Positions 43,410-51,278 of a stretch of DNA of 64,000 nt are shown in pieces. Source of the DNA: Sinorhizobium chiapasense (GTDB taxonomy: Bacteria > Pseudomonadota > Alphaproteobacteria > Rhizobiales > Rhizobiaceae); the NCBI RefSeq assembly GCF_036488675.1, contig NZ_CP133152.1, positions 1,426,001 to 1,490,000 on the forward strand, in the 5' to 3' direction. The notes under the pieces are model-generated. The model was not told where the DNA came from and did not search any database. It was given only the letters and a program-made list of their open reading frames with translations. Numbering within the stretch: position 1 is the stretch's first letter; every line of letters starts with the position of its first letter. A program made the position numbers and the translations under genes.

Positions 43410-44580
43410 CCGGGTCGCAAAGCCGTCGCCGCAACGCGTCGCTCCGCTTGCCACCCTGCCGCTGTTCTGGACGTTGAAGAGGAAGCGCGTCGTCGTTGCC
43501 GGCGGCAGCGATGCCGCTGCCTGGAAGGCGGAACTCTTGGCAGCCTGCGGCGCGGATGTTGATGTTTACGCACCGGGCTCGCAATTGAGCAACGTCTTTC
43601 TCGGCCTGATGAAACGTGGCGCCGCACATCAGGATGGCAGCTTCGTCCATCACGATGAAATCTGGCATGATGGCATCTTTGCCGGCGCCGCCCTTGCGAT
43701 TGGCGATTGCGACGACAATGCCGAAGCCGAGGCGTTCTTTGAGGCGGCGCGTTTAGCCGGCGTTCCCGTCAATGTCATCGACAAGCCGGCCTTCTGCCAG
43801 TTCCAGTTCGGCTCGATCGTCAATCGCTCGCCGGTCGTCGTGTCGATCTCGACCGACGGCGCCGCGCCGATCCTGGCGCAAGCGATCCGCCGTCGGATCG
43901 AGGCGCTGCTGCCGCCGGCGATCAAGGGCTGGGCAGCGATCGCACAGGCGATCCGCGAAAGGGTCAACGCCCGGCTGAATCCGGGCGCGGCGCGCTGCGC
44001 CTTCTGGGAGCGGTTCGTCGATCGCGCCTTTTGGGATACACCGGAGGAGGGTGTCGAGACGCGGCTGATGGAGGAGCTGGATTGCCTGTCCGCGACCCGC
44101 TCCGCCATCGGCCGCGTCGCGATCGTCGGCGCGGGCCCGGGCGATGCCGAACTCCTGACGCTGAAGGCCATCCGTGCCTTGCAGGCCGCCGACGTCATCC
44201 TCTTCGACGAACCGATCTCGAACGACGTGCTCGAACTTTCCCGCCGCGAAGCAAAGCGCCAGTTCGTTGGCGGGCCGAACAGCCGCGTCGCCGATGGCCG
44301 GAGCGGTATCCACGATGCCGTGGTGGAGCTGGTTCTGTCAGGCAAGCGCGTGGTGCGCCTCAAATCCGGCGACCCCACCGCTTCGGCCGGAATGCGTAAG
44401 GAAATCCGACGGCTGGAAAGCGAAGGCATTCCCGTCGAGATCGTGCCGGGGGTACCGGCCGAGCGCCATTACTCTGGAGTGCAGGGGCCGGCCAAAATCG
44501 ACGGGCTCGCCAATGTCGGTATTGCGGCCGGCCTGGCTGTCGCGGTCGCGACCCCGGCCGCGCACATCGCCAATCATTGA
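43381..44580 (+). CDS. cysG: Siroheme synthase CysG-like, C-terminal methyltransferase shortened
   Basis: This 399-aa protein would supply siroheme for NirB. The N-terminal half is a precorrin-2 dehydrogenase/ferrochelatase (FWTLKRKRVVVAGGSDAAAWKAELL; VNVIDKPAFCQFQFGSIVNRS). The C-terminal part starts like uroporphyrinogen methyltransferase (VAIVGAGPGDAELLTLKAIRAL; KRVVRLKSGDP), but the expected GDPxxFGR motif reads GDPTASAGM. The chain also stops ~40 residues after the IVPGVPA motif, where the family normally runs on for about 100 and contains an LTHRG/FVTGH segment. No alternative frame restores this. Methylation by another enzyme such as CobA is therefore likely (inference). It is the last gene of the nitrate operon. 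Confidence 0.85.
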   Translation: MDAWPLPPNDRVAKPSPQRVAPLATLPLFWTLKRKRVVVAGGSDAAAWKAELLAACGADVDVYAPGSQLSNVFLGLMKRGAAHQDGSFVHHDEIWHDGIFAGAALAIGDCDDNAEAEAFFEAARLAGVPVNVIDKPAFCQFQFGSIVNRSPVVVSISTDGAAPILAQAIRRRIEALLPPAIKGWAAIAQAIRERVNARLNPGAARCAFWERFVDRAFWDTPEEGVETRLMEELDCLSATRSAIGRVAIVGAGPGDAELLTLKAIRALQAADVILFDEPISNDVLELSRREAKRQFVGGPNSRVADGRSGIHDAVVELVLSGKRVVRLKSGDPTASAGMRKEIRRLESEGIPVEIVPGVPAERHYSGVQGPAKIDGLANVGIAAGLAVAVATPAAHIANH

Positions 44581-44604
44581 CCGTGCGAGCCTTCGCCGAC
44601 TTTC

Positions 44605-44652
44605 CGAAGGTCATTCGGGCCGAAGGTCATTCGGGCCAAAGGTCATTCGGGA
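44605..44652. repeat. Three tandem 16-bp repeats
   Basis: CGAAGGTCATTCGGGC occurs exactly at 44605-44620 and 44621-44636, with a third, slightly changed copy, CAAAGGTCATTCGGGA, at 44637-44652. The last copy encodes the final residues and stop of the Nudix protein on the minus strand. It lies just after the cysG stop. Confidence 0.95.
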
Positions 44653-45107
44653 GACAGCGAGGCTTCGAGGCGATCGAGAAATGGCCGTTGTGACGCGTTT
44701 ATCTTCTCCCGAGCGTCCGACAGGCTGAACCATCCGGCGCGATCGACCTCCGGGAAAGCTTGTGTTTTGCCGCTGTGCGGCGGCCATTCCATCTCGAACA
44801 GATTGCTGCGGATCTTGGTGATGTCGAAATCGCTTTCGCTGGCATAGGCGGTGACGAGCTTGCCGCTTTTCTGACGAAGCTCGCCAAGAAACGCGAGGGC
44901 GCCGTCCACTGCAATGCCGGTCTCCTCAAGGAACTCGCGTCGCGCCGCCGCTTCCGGCTGCTCGTCGGGGCCATATTCGCCCTTGGGGATGGACCACGCA
45001 CCAAGGTCCCTGTTGCTCCAGAACGGACCGCCAGGGTGAACGAGCAAGACGAAAAGTGCCCCGCCATCGTATTTGTAGAGCAGGATGCCTGCGCTTCTTT
45101 TCGGCAT
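44643..45107 (-). CDS. Nudix hydrolase
   Basis: This 154-aa protein has a full Nudix box, GEYGPDEQPEAAARREFLEETGI (GX5EX7REUXEEXGU), at about residues 43-65, preceded by AWSIPKGE. The N-terminus SAGILLYKYDGGALFVLLVHPGGPFW is typical of NTP-pyrophosphohydrolase-type or diadenosine polyphosphate Nudix enzymes. The exact substrate cannot be read. The last three codons and stop lie in a tandem repeat, so the C-terminus may vary between strains. It is divergent from the alcohol dehydrogenase gene. Confidence 0.93.
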   Translation of the reverse strand: MPKRSAGILLYKYDGGALFVLLVHPGGPFWSNRDLGAWSIPKGEYGPDEQPEAAARREFLEETGIAVDGALAFLGELRQKSGKLVTAYASESDFDITKIRSNLFEMEWPPHSGKTQAFPEVDRAGWFSLSDAREKINASQRPFLDRLEASLSPE

Positions 45108-45273
45108 TTGCGATCCTTCCGGGGTCGATGGCGGTCTTGATGAAAAAGGCTCTTCGATGTGGAGGGAACAGGACTATCCGGCGTCCCTGGCAAGAGGATA
45201 TCATTGCTGAGCCTCATTTCGAACAGAGCGAGCAGCAATCGCGACTTGTGCAACTTCAGGGAGGCAAAGGCTG

Positions 45274-46257
45274 ATGCGCGCGATGGTCCTTGAGAGGATC
45301 GGGGAACCGTTGAAAGCGGTGGAGCGGCCACTTCCAGAACCGCTCGCCGGCGAAATCCGGCTGCGCGTCGAGGCCTGCGCCGTCTGCCGCACCGACCTGC
45401 ACGTGGTCGACGGCGATCTGCCGCGGCCAAAGCTGCCGCTCGTTCCGGGCCACGAGATCGTCGGCATCATCGAGGCGGTCGGGAGTGGCGTCGATCCGGC
45501 ACGCATCGGTCGGCGCACCGGGATCCCTTGGCTCGGCCATACCTGCCAGCACTGCTTCTATTGCCGGTCGAACGCGGAAAACCTTTGCGACGATCCGCTG
45601 TTCACCGGCTATACCCGCGACGGCGGCTTCGCCACCGGCGTCATCGCGGATGCAGACTATGCCTTCGATCTGGATCCCCAGGGCGATCCCGTATCGCTTG
45701 CGCCCCTCCTCTGCGCGGGTCTCATCGGCTGGCGCTCGTTGAAACGGGCCGGCGACGGCAGGAGAATCGGCATCTACGGGTTTGGCGCCGCTGCGCATAT
45801 CATAACGCAGGTTTGCGTCTGGCAGGGCCGGCAGGTCTATGCCTTCACCCGCCCGCACGATAGGGCAGCGCAGCGCTTCGCCCTCGACCTCGGCGCGCTT
45901 TGGGCCGGCGGTTCGGACGAGCCGACACCGGAGCCGCTCGACGCTGCGATCATCTTCGCGCCGGTCGGAAACCTCGTGCCGGCGGCGCTGAAAGCGGTGC
46001 GCAAGGGCGGACGGGTGGTCTGCGGCGGGATCCACATGAGCGATATCCCCGCCATGCCCTATGCTGTGCTTTGGGGCGAACGCGAACTGGTTTCGGTCGC
46101 GAACCTCACGCGTAGGGATGGCCGCGAGTTTTTCGCAATCGCCGCAGAAGCAGGCGTCAAGGCGCACACCATCGTTTATCCGCTCGATGAAGCCAACCGC
46201 GCCCTCGCCGACCTTCGCGCCGGCAGGCTCAGCGGAGCGGCCGTACTCGTTCCTTAA
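45274..46257 (+). CDS. Zinc-dependent alcohol dehydrogenase family protein
   Basis: This 327-aa medium-chain dehydrogenase has a catalytic zinc site (CAVCRTDLHVVDG and GHEIVGII) and a structural zinc set CQHCFYCRSNAENLC. The Rossmann segment reads IGIYGFGAAAHIITQVC, slightly unlike the usual GxGxxG, and the protein belongs to the short AdhP-like subgroup. It should oxidise an alcohol or reduce an aldehyde with NAD(P). GGGAGG lies before the ATG. It ends convergent with the TetR gene, the two stop codons sharing the palindrome TTAA. Confidence 0.92.
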   Translation: MRAMVLERIGEPLKAVERPLPEPLAGEIRLRVEACAVCRTDLHVVDGDLPRPKLPLVPGHEIVGIIEAVGSGVDPARIGRRTGIPWLGHTCQHCFYCRSNAENLCDDPLFTGYTRDGGFATGVIADADYAFDLDPQGDPVSLAPLLCAGLIGWRSLKRAGDGRRIGIYGFGAAAHIITQVCVWQGRQVYAFTRPHDRAAQRFALDLGALWAGGSDEPTPEPLDAAIIFAPVGNLVPAALKAVRKGGRVVCGGIHMSDIPAMPYAVLWGERELVSVANLTRRDGREFFAIAAEAGVKAHTIVYPLDEANRALADLRAGRLSGAAVLVP

Positions 46258-46964
46258 CCAGGCGGCGTGACAGGCCCACCTTCCGCCGATTTCAGATAGC
46301 TGATGACTGCATCGGCGATCATCGTGCGATGCCGTTCGATCGTCGCCTTTTCCGAGAGGTCACGGCGGAAGATCGTGCCGAATGTGTAACGGTTCGACAC
46401 GCGGAAGAAGCAGAAGGCGCTGATCAGCATGTGAACATCGATCGGGTCGGCCTTGCGGCGAAAGGTACCGTCTGCGAGACCGCGCGCGATGATGGCCTCT
46501 ATCATCTGAATGACCGAGACATTGAGCTCGCGGATCGCCTCCGAACGCAGCATATGCGCCGCGTGGTGGATATTCTCGATGCTGACCAGACGGACGAAAT
46601 CCGGATTGGTCTCGTCGTGATCGAAGGTGGTCTCGATCAATGTTCTGAGCGCCTTTTCCGGCGGCAGGTTGGCGAGTTCGAGATCGGCCTCGAGAGTGCG
46701 GATCCTGCGATAGGAGCGCTCGAGCACGGCGAGATAGAGCCCCTCCTTGCTGCCGAAATAGTAATAGATCATCCGCTTCGAGGTGCGCGTGCGCTCGGCG
46801 ATCGCATCCACCCGCGCGCCGGCCAGGCCGTGCGTCGAAAATTCTTCCGTCGCTACCGCAAGGATATCCTCCTGCGTCCTCTGTGGATCGTTCTTTCTGC
46901 CGTTCCCCTGCCGCTCCGCCATTTCCGCACTGCTTCCCGGCCCGACAGGCCATTGAATCATCAT
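46254..46964 (-). CDS. TetR-family regulator of the TRAP/shikimate operon (probable)
   Basis: This 236-aa protein has a TetR DNA-binding domain at about residues 28-75 (QEDILAVATEEFSTHGLAGARVDAIAERTRTSKRMIYYYFGSKEGLY) and a helical ligand domain. It is divergent from the TRAP transporter operon, and a palindromic site lies in the TRAP promoter at 47140-47169, so it probably represses that operon and responds to a shikimate or quinate derivative. It converges with the alcohol dehydrogenase gene and overlaps its stop by 3 bp. Later ATGs (15 residues in) are possible starts. Confidence 0.9.
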   Translation of the reverse strand: MMIQWPVGPGSSAEMAERQGNGRKNDPQRTQEDILAVATEEFSTHGLAGARVDAIAERTRTSKRMIYYYFGSKEGLYLAVLERSYRRIRTLEADLELANLPPEKALRTLIETTFDHDETNPDFVRLVSIENIHHAAHMLRSEAIRELNVSVIQMIEAIIARGLADGTFRRKADPIDVHMLISAFCFFRVSNRYTFGTIFRRDLSEKATIERHRTMIADAVISYLKSAEGGPVTPPG

Positions 46965-47139
46965 GCCTATTTCCTGCGGCTTCGCGCGCCTCGATGAATG
47001 TCCGAAACGTTCGTCTCACGATCCGAGACTGCCTGCCTCGCCCAAAATCACCTGCCGATTTTCGACCCGAAGCTGTGCCCCGCAAGAGCAATGCCTCAAG
47101 TCATATTCACGTTGTCATCCTCTTTCAATAGCATGGCGC

Positions 47140-47169
47140 TTGACATTCGAACTAGTTAGTACATTTTAT
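47140..47169 (+). promoter_or_regulatory. Promoter and candidate TetR operator of the TRAP operon
   Basis: TTGACA (47140-47145) and TTTTAT (47164-47169) are 18 bp apart. Between them lie AACTAGTT (47150-47157) and the overlapping inverted repeat ACTA-GT-TAGT (47151-47160), a good place for a repressor. The rest of the 340-bp gap (46965-47304) shows no gene. Confidence 0.6.
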
Positions 47170-47304
47170 AAACCCACTGCCGATCCGTGCCGAGGAGCGC
47201 GGGGCGGCCGCCGGCGAACCGCCGTGCGTTGGAAGGAGGAGGCCTGCCACAGACGCGTCGTCGCGACGTGCCGCCGGTACGCCCGATCGCTTTGGGAGGA
47301 GCGA

Positions 47305-47868
47305 ATGGCCCGCATCATCGATTTCTATTTCTTCGCGCTGAAGGTGACGATCGCGCTGCTGCTCGCCGGCATGGTCGTGCTCGTCTTCGGCAATGTCGTC
47401 CTGCGCTACGCCTTCAACCAGGGGATCACCGTTTCCGAGGAGCTGTCGCGGATCTTCTTCGTCTGGCTCACCTTTCTCGGCGCCGTCGTTGCCATGCGCG
47501 AGCATGGTCATCTTGGCGTCGACTCCCTCATCAAGCGCTTGCCGCCGTTTGCCGCAAAGGTGGCCGTGCTTTGCGGCCATGCACTGATGCTCTATGCCAC
47601 ATGGCTGGTGATCAGCGGCAGCTGGACGCAGACGCTGATCAACCTCCATGTCGGCGCGCCGGCCACCGGCATTCCGATGGCCGTCTTCTATGGCGCCGGT
47701 CTCGCCTTCGGCATCCCGGCCTTCCTGATCCTGCTTTCCGACGCCTTCGCGATCGCGACGGGCCGCATTGACGTGACGACGGTCGACCTCGTGCGCGAGA
47801 GCGAGGATGAGGCCGCCCTCGACGATCTGCCCGAGCCCGTGCTCGGCCAGCTCTCGCCGAAGCATTGA
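47305..47868 (+). CDS. dctQ: TRAP transporter small permease (DctQ-type)
   Basis: This 187-aa inner-membrane subunit has four hydrophobic helices (ALKVTIALLLAGMVVLVFGNVVLRYAF; EELSRIFFVWLTFLGAVVAM, then two more). The REHGHLGVDSLIKRLP segment is typical of DctQ. The ATG at 47305 follows GGGAGGAG; longer frames start in the promoter. The large subunit starts 10 bp downstream. Substrate specificity is set by the binding protein, probably quinate or shikimate here. Confidence 0.93.
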   Translation: MARIIDFYFFALKVTIALLLAGMVVLVFGNVVLRYAFNQGITVSEELSRIFFVWLTFLGAVVAMREHGHLGVDSLIKRLPPFAAKVAVLCGHALMLYATWLVISGSWTQTLINLHVGAPATGIPMAVFYGAGLAFGIPAFLILLSDAFAIATGRIDVTTVDLVRESEDEAALDDLPEPVLGQLSPKH

Positions 47869-47878
47869 GGAGGCGACG

Positions 47879-49159
47879 ATGACGGTCACCATCTTTCTCG
47901 GCGCGCTTCTCGGACCCATGGCACTCGGCGTGCCGATCGCCTTCGCGCTGATCCTGAGCGGCGTGGCGCTGATGCTCTATCTCGGGCTCTTTGACGCCCA
48001 GATCGTCGCGCAGAACGTTCTGAATGGCGCCGACAGCTTCCCGCTGATGGCAGTTCCCTTCTTCCTGCTCGCCGGCGAGGTCATGAACACCGGCGGCCTT
48101 TCCCGCCGCATCGTCGCGCTCGCAATGGCAATGGTCGGCCATATCCGCGGCGGTCTCGGCTTCGTCGCGATCTTTGCGGCCTGCATCCTTTCGAGCCTTT
48201 CGGGCTCTGCGGTCGCCGACGCGGCCGCGCTTGGCGCTCTCCTCTTGCCGATGATGCTGAAAAGCGGCCACGATCCGGCGCGCGCCGGCGGGCTCATCGC
48301 CTCTGCCTCGATCATCGGCCCGATCATCCCGCCATCGATCGGCTTCATCCTCTATGGCGTCGTCGGCGGCGTCTCGATCACCAAGCTTTTCCTTGCCGGC
48401 ATCTTCCCCGGGCTGATGATAGCCGTGGCGCTCTCCGTCACCTGGCTCATCGTTGCCCGCAAGGAGCAGTTCGAGCTGCCGCCGAGAGTGAGTGGCGCCG
48501 TGCGCCTCAAGGCTTTCGTCGACAGCTTCTGGGCCCTCATGCTGCCGGTGATCATCATCATCGGACTGAAGTTCGGCGTCTTCACGCCGACGGAAGCGGG
48601 CGTGGTGGCGGCCGTCTACTCGCTCTTCGTCTCGATGGTCGTCTATCGCGAATTGCCGCCGGCGCAACTCTTCCATGTCTTCGTCGCGGCGGCGAAAATC
48701 ACCGCCGTCGTCATGTTCCTGGTCGCCTGCGCGGCAGTCTCGGCCTGGCTGATCACCGTCGCCGACGTGCCCGGCGCGCTCGCCGCGCTCGTCGAGCCGC
48801 TGATGGACAACCGGACGGCGCTCCTCGTCGCCATCATGGTTCTGATCGTCGTCGTCGGCACCGCCATGGACATGACGCCGACCATCCTGATCATGACGCC
48901 GGTTCTGATGCCGGTCATCAAGCAGGCGGGCATCGACCCGGTCTACTTCGGCGTGCTTTTCATCATCAACAATTCGATCGGCCTCATCACGCCGCCCGTC
49001 GGTACGGTCCTGAACGTCATTTGCGGCGTCTCGAAACTGTCGATGGAAGACCTGATGAAGGGCGTCATGCCGTTCATGATCGCCGAACTGATCGTCCTTT
49101 TCCTGCTCGTCTTGTTCCCTGAGTTGGTGACCGTTCCGGTCTCCTGGTTCGGGCACTGA
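47879..49159 (+). CDS. dctM: TRAP transporter large permease (DctM-type)
   Basis: This 426-aa membrane protein with about 11-12 helices is the ion-coupled carrier of a TRAP system. Conserved family blocks include PLMAVPFFLLAGEVMNTGGLSRR, SSLSGSAVADAAALGALLLPMM, PIIPPSIGFILYGVV, and NNSIGLITPPVGTVLNVICGVSKL near the C-terminus. The ATG at 47879 is preceded by GAGGAGG; an earlier in-frame start lies in dctQ. A GC-rich hairpin and dctP follow. Confidence 0.95.
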   Translation: MTVTIFLGALLGPMALGVPIAFALILSGVALMLYLGLFDAQIVAQNVLNGADSFPLMAVPFFLLAGEVMNTGGLSRRIVALAMAMVGHIRGGLGFVAIFAACILSSLSGSAVADAAALGALLLPMMLKSGHDPARAGGLIASASIIGPIIPPSIGFILYGVVGGVSITKLFLAGIFPGLMIAVALSVTWLIVARKEQFELPPRVSGAVRLKAFVDSFWALMLPVIIIIGLKFGVFTPTEAGVVAAVYSLFVSMVVYRELPPAQLFHVFVAAAKITAVVMFLVACAAVSAWLITVADVPGALAALVEPLMDNRTALLVAIMVLIVVVGTAMDMTPTILIMTPVLMPVIKQAGIDPVYFGVLFIINNSIGLITPPVGTVLNVICGVSKLSMEDLMKGVMPFMIAELIVLFLLVLFPELVTVPVSWFGH

Positions 49160-49185
49160 CGGGCGCGACTTCTGACTGTCAACAC

Positions 49186-49205
49186 GGCCGGCCTGAACGC
49201 CGGCC
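49186..49205 (+). other. Hairpin between dctM and dctP
   Basis: GGCCGGC-N6-GCCGGCC without a T-run lies 18 bp before dctP. It is likely an mRNA processing or stability element that sets the expression of the binding protein apart from the permease. Confidence 0.5.
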
Positions 49206-49222
49206 CAACCTGGGAGGAAAAC

Positions 49223-50239
49223 ATGTTGAACAGAATGACGAAACTGGCGCTCGGCCTCGCCCTGCCCCTGGCGCTGCTGGCGGGCGGACCGGCAGAGGCC
49301 GAGATCCGCGACCAGGCCATTAAATTCGCCTCGGCGAACAACAAGGGCCACCCGCAGGTGACCGGCATGGAGAAATTCGCCGAACTCGTCAACGAGAAGA
49401 GCGGCGGCAAGATCAATGTGAAGCTCTTCCCCGGCGGCACGCTCGGCGGCGACGTCCAGACCGTCTCGGCGCTGCAGGGCGGCGTGATCGAGATGACCGT
49501 GCTCAATGCCGGCATTCTTGCAAGCAACGTCAAGGAGTTCGGCGCCGTCGACCTGCCCTTCCTGTTCAACAGCGGCGAGGAGGCCGACAAGGTGATGGAC
49601 GGTCCGTTCGGCACCGGCCTGATGGAGCGCCTCTCCGACACCGGCCTCGTCGGCCTCGCCTATTGGGAGCTCGGTTTTCGAAATCTCACCAACAACCGCC
49701 ATCCGGTGACCAAGCTCGAGGACATCAAGGGCCTGAAGATCCGCACGATCCAGTCGCCGATCCCGGTCGAGCTCTTCAACTCCCTCGGCGCCAACGCCGT
49801 GCCGCTGCCCTACACCGAACTCTACACCGCGCTCGAAACGGGAACCGTCGACGGCCAGGAGAACCCGGCCGCCAACATCCTCAATGCGAAATTCTACGAG
49901 GTGCAGAAGTACATGACGCTGACCCGTCACCAGTACAACCCGCAGATCGTGCTGATCTCGAAGAAGTTCTGGGACGGCCTCAATGACGAGGAGAGGGCGG
50001 TCCTGCAGCAGGCTGCGGTCGAAGCACGCGATTTCCAGCGCAAAGTATCGCGCGAGCAGGATGCCGCAGCGCTCGAGGAAATCCGCAAGACCGGCATGGA
50101 GGTGAGCGAGCTCAGCCCCGAGGAAACGCAGCGCCTGCGCGATGCCGTCAAGCCGATGATCGACAAGTTCAGTGCCGACATCGGCCAGGAGACGGTGCAG
50201 GCCCTCTTCAAGGACATCGGCGCCGTGCGCGGCCAGTAA
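49223..50239 (+). CDS. dctP: TRAP transporter substrate-binding protein (DctP-type)
   Basis: This 338-aa periplasmic protein has a signal peptide ending GPAEA and the DctP fold. GGTLGGDVQTVSALQGGVIEMTVL lies near residues 70-95, the conserved Arg in GLKIRTIQSPIPVELFNSLGANAVPLPYTELYTAL near 170-205 binds the substrate carboxylate, and VDGQENPAANI follows. Its genes for uptake and the next two enzymes point to a cyclic hydroxy-acid such as quinate or shikimate. A stable hairpin follows its stop. Confidence 0.94.
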   Translation: MLNRMTKLALGLALPLALLAGGPAEAEIRDQAIKFASANNKGHPQVTGMEKFAELVNEKSGGKINVKLFPGGTLGGDVQTVSALQGGVIEMTVLNAGILASNVKEFGAVDLPFLFNSGEEADKVMDGPFGTGLMERLSDTGLVGLAYWELGFRNLTNNRHPVTKLEDIKGLKIRTIQSPIPVELFNSLGANAVPLPYTELYTALETGTVDGQENPAANILNAKFYEVQKYMTLTRHQYNPQIVLISKKFWDGLNDEERAVLQQAAVEARDFQRKVSREQDAAALEEIRKTGMEVSELSPEETQRLRDAVKPMIDKFSADIGQETVQALFKDIGAVRGQ

Positions 50240-50251
50240 CGGGAGAAAACC

Positions 50252-50283
50252 GCCGGCCCGTCTGATCCGAAAGGCGGGCCGGC
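50252..50283 (+). other. Hairpin after dctP
   Basis: GCCGGCCCGTC pairs with GGCGGGCCGGC around a 10-nt loop, with one G-T pair and no T-run. It may be a partial terminator or mRNA 3' stabiliser between dctP and the dehydrogenase gene. Confidence 0.5.
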
Positions 50284-50336
50284 TTCAGCGGCGGCGCGAA
50301 TGCCGCCGGCGCGGAAAACACATGGAACGGGAAACC

Positions 50337-51197
50337 ATGACCGATACGCTCGTAAGATCCTTGAAGGCCGGCTTGATCGGCTCTGGCATCCAGGCCTCGC
50401 TGACACCGGCAATGCATATGGCGGAGGGCGCGGCGCAGGGGCTTCGTTACGAATACGAGCTGATCGATCTCAATGCGCTCGGCGCAACGGAAGATGACTT
50501 GCCGCGTCTCATCGCCGATGCCGAGCGGCGCGGCCTTGCTGGGCTCAACATCACCCATCCCTGCAAGCAGGCAATCATTTCCTTCCTCGATGAGCTCGCC
50601 CCCGACGCCCGGCGGCTCGGCGCCGTCAATACCGTCGTCCTCAAGGGCGGCCGGCGCTACGGCCACAACACCGACTGGTGGGGTTTCGCCGAAGGCTTCC
50701 GGCGCGGTCTGCCGGATGCGGACCTCGGCTCGGCCGTCCAGCTCGGCGCCGGCGGCGCGGGCGTGGCGACGGCCTATGCCGCGCTTTCGCTCGGCTTGCG
50801 GCGGCTTACCGTCTTCGACCGCGAGCCGGAGCGCGCGCAATCGCTTGCAGAGATGCTGTCGCCGATCTTTCCTGAGGCCGACGTTTTGCCCGGCACGGAT
50901 CTCGCCGCCGCGATGCAAGACGCATCGGGTCTCATCCACGCCACACCGACCGGGATGACGAAATATCCGGGGCTGCCGCTCGACGCTAAACTCCTCGACC
51001 ACCGGCACTGGGTCGCCGAGATCGTCTATTTCCCGCTGGAAACGGCGCTTCTTAAGGAGGCGCGTCGGCGCGGCTGCCGCACCCTCGACGGCGGCGGCAT
51101 GGCCGTTTTCCAGGCCGTCGGCGCCTTCCGGCTCTTTACCGGGCTCGAGCCCGACGCTGCGCGGATGCTCACGCACTTCAAGGCGCTGACCGGGTGA
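50337..51197 (+). CDS. Shikimate/quinate dehydrogenase (AroE family)
   Basis: This 286-aa dehydrogenase interconverts shikimate (or quinate) and its 3-dehydro form. The substrate Lys is in NITHPCKQAI and the catalytic Asp in NTDWWGF. The dinucleotide loop is LGAGGAGVATAY. Its position after a TRAP importer and before a dehydroshikimate dehydratase suggests a catabolic rather than biosynthetic role, probably oxidising imported shikimate or quinate. An ATG at 50322 would add five residues; the ribosome sites of both are weak. A separate biosynthetic aroE would be expected elsewhere. Confidence 0.9.
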   Translation: MTDTLVRSLKAGLIGSGIQASLTPAMHMAEGAAQGLRYEYELIDLNALGATEDDLPRLIADAERRGLAGLNITHPCKQAIISFLDELAPDARRLGAVNTVVLKGGRRYGHNTDWWGFAEGFRRGLPDADLGSAVQLGAGGAGVATAYAALSLGLRRLTVFDREPERAQSLAEMLSPIFPEADVLPGTDLAAAMQDASGLIHATPTGMTKYPGLPLDAKLLDHRHWVAEIVYFPLETALLKEARRRGCRTLDGGGMAVFQAVGAFRLFTGLEPDAARMLTHFKALTG

Positions 51198-51278
51198 GGA
51201 TCGGATCCGTGGGCTTGGCAGTGGGGGGGTATCACCGCCCGCCTCCCGATATCGCAAGTCAGAACCGAGGACAGGACG

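Noticed and set aside
47639..49930. 763-codon minus-strand frame opposite the TRAP genes
   Set aside because: Highly charged Asp/Arg/His-rich shadow of dctM.
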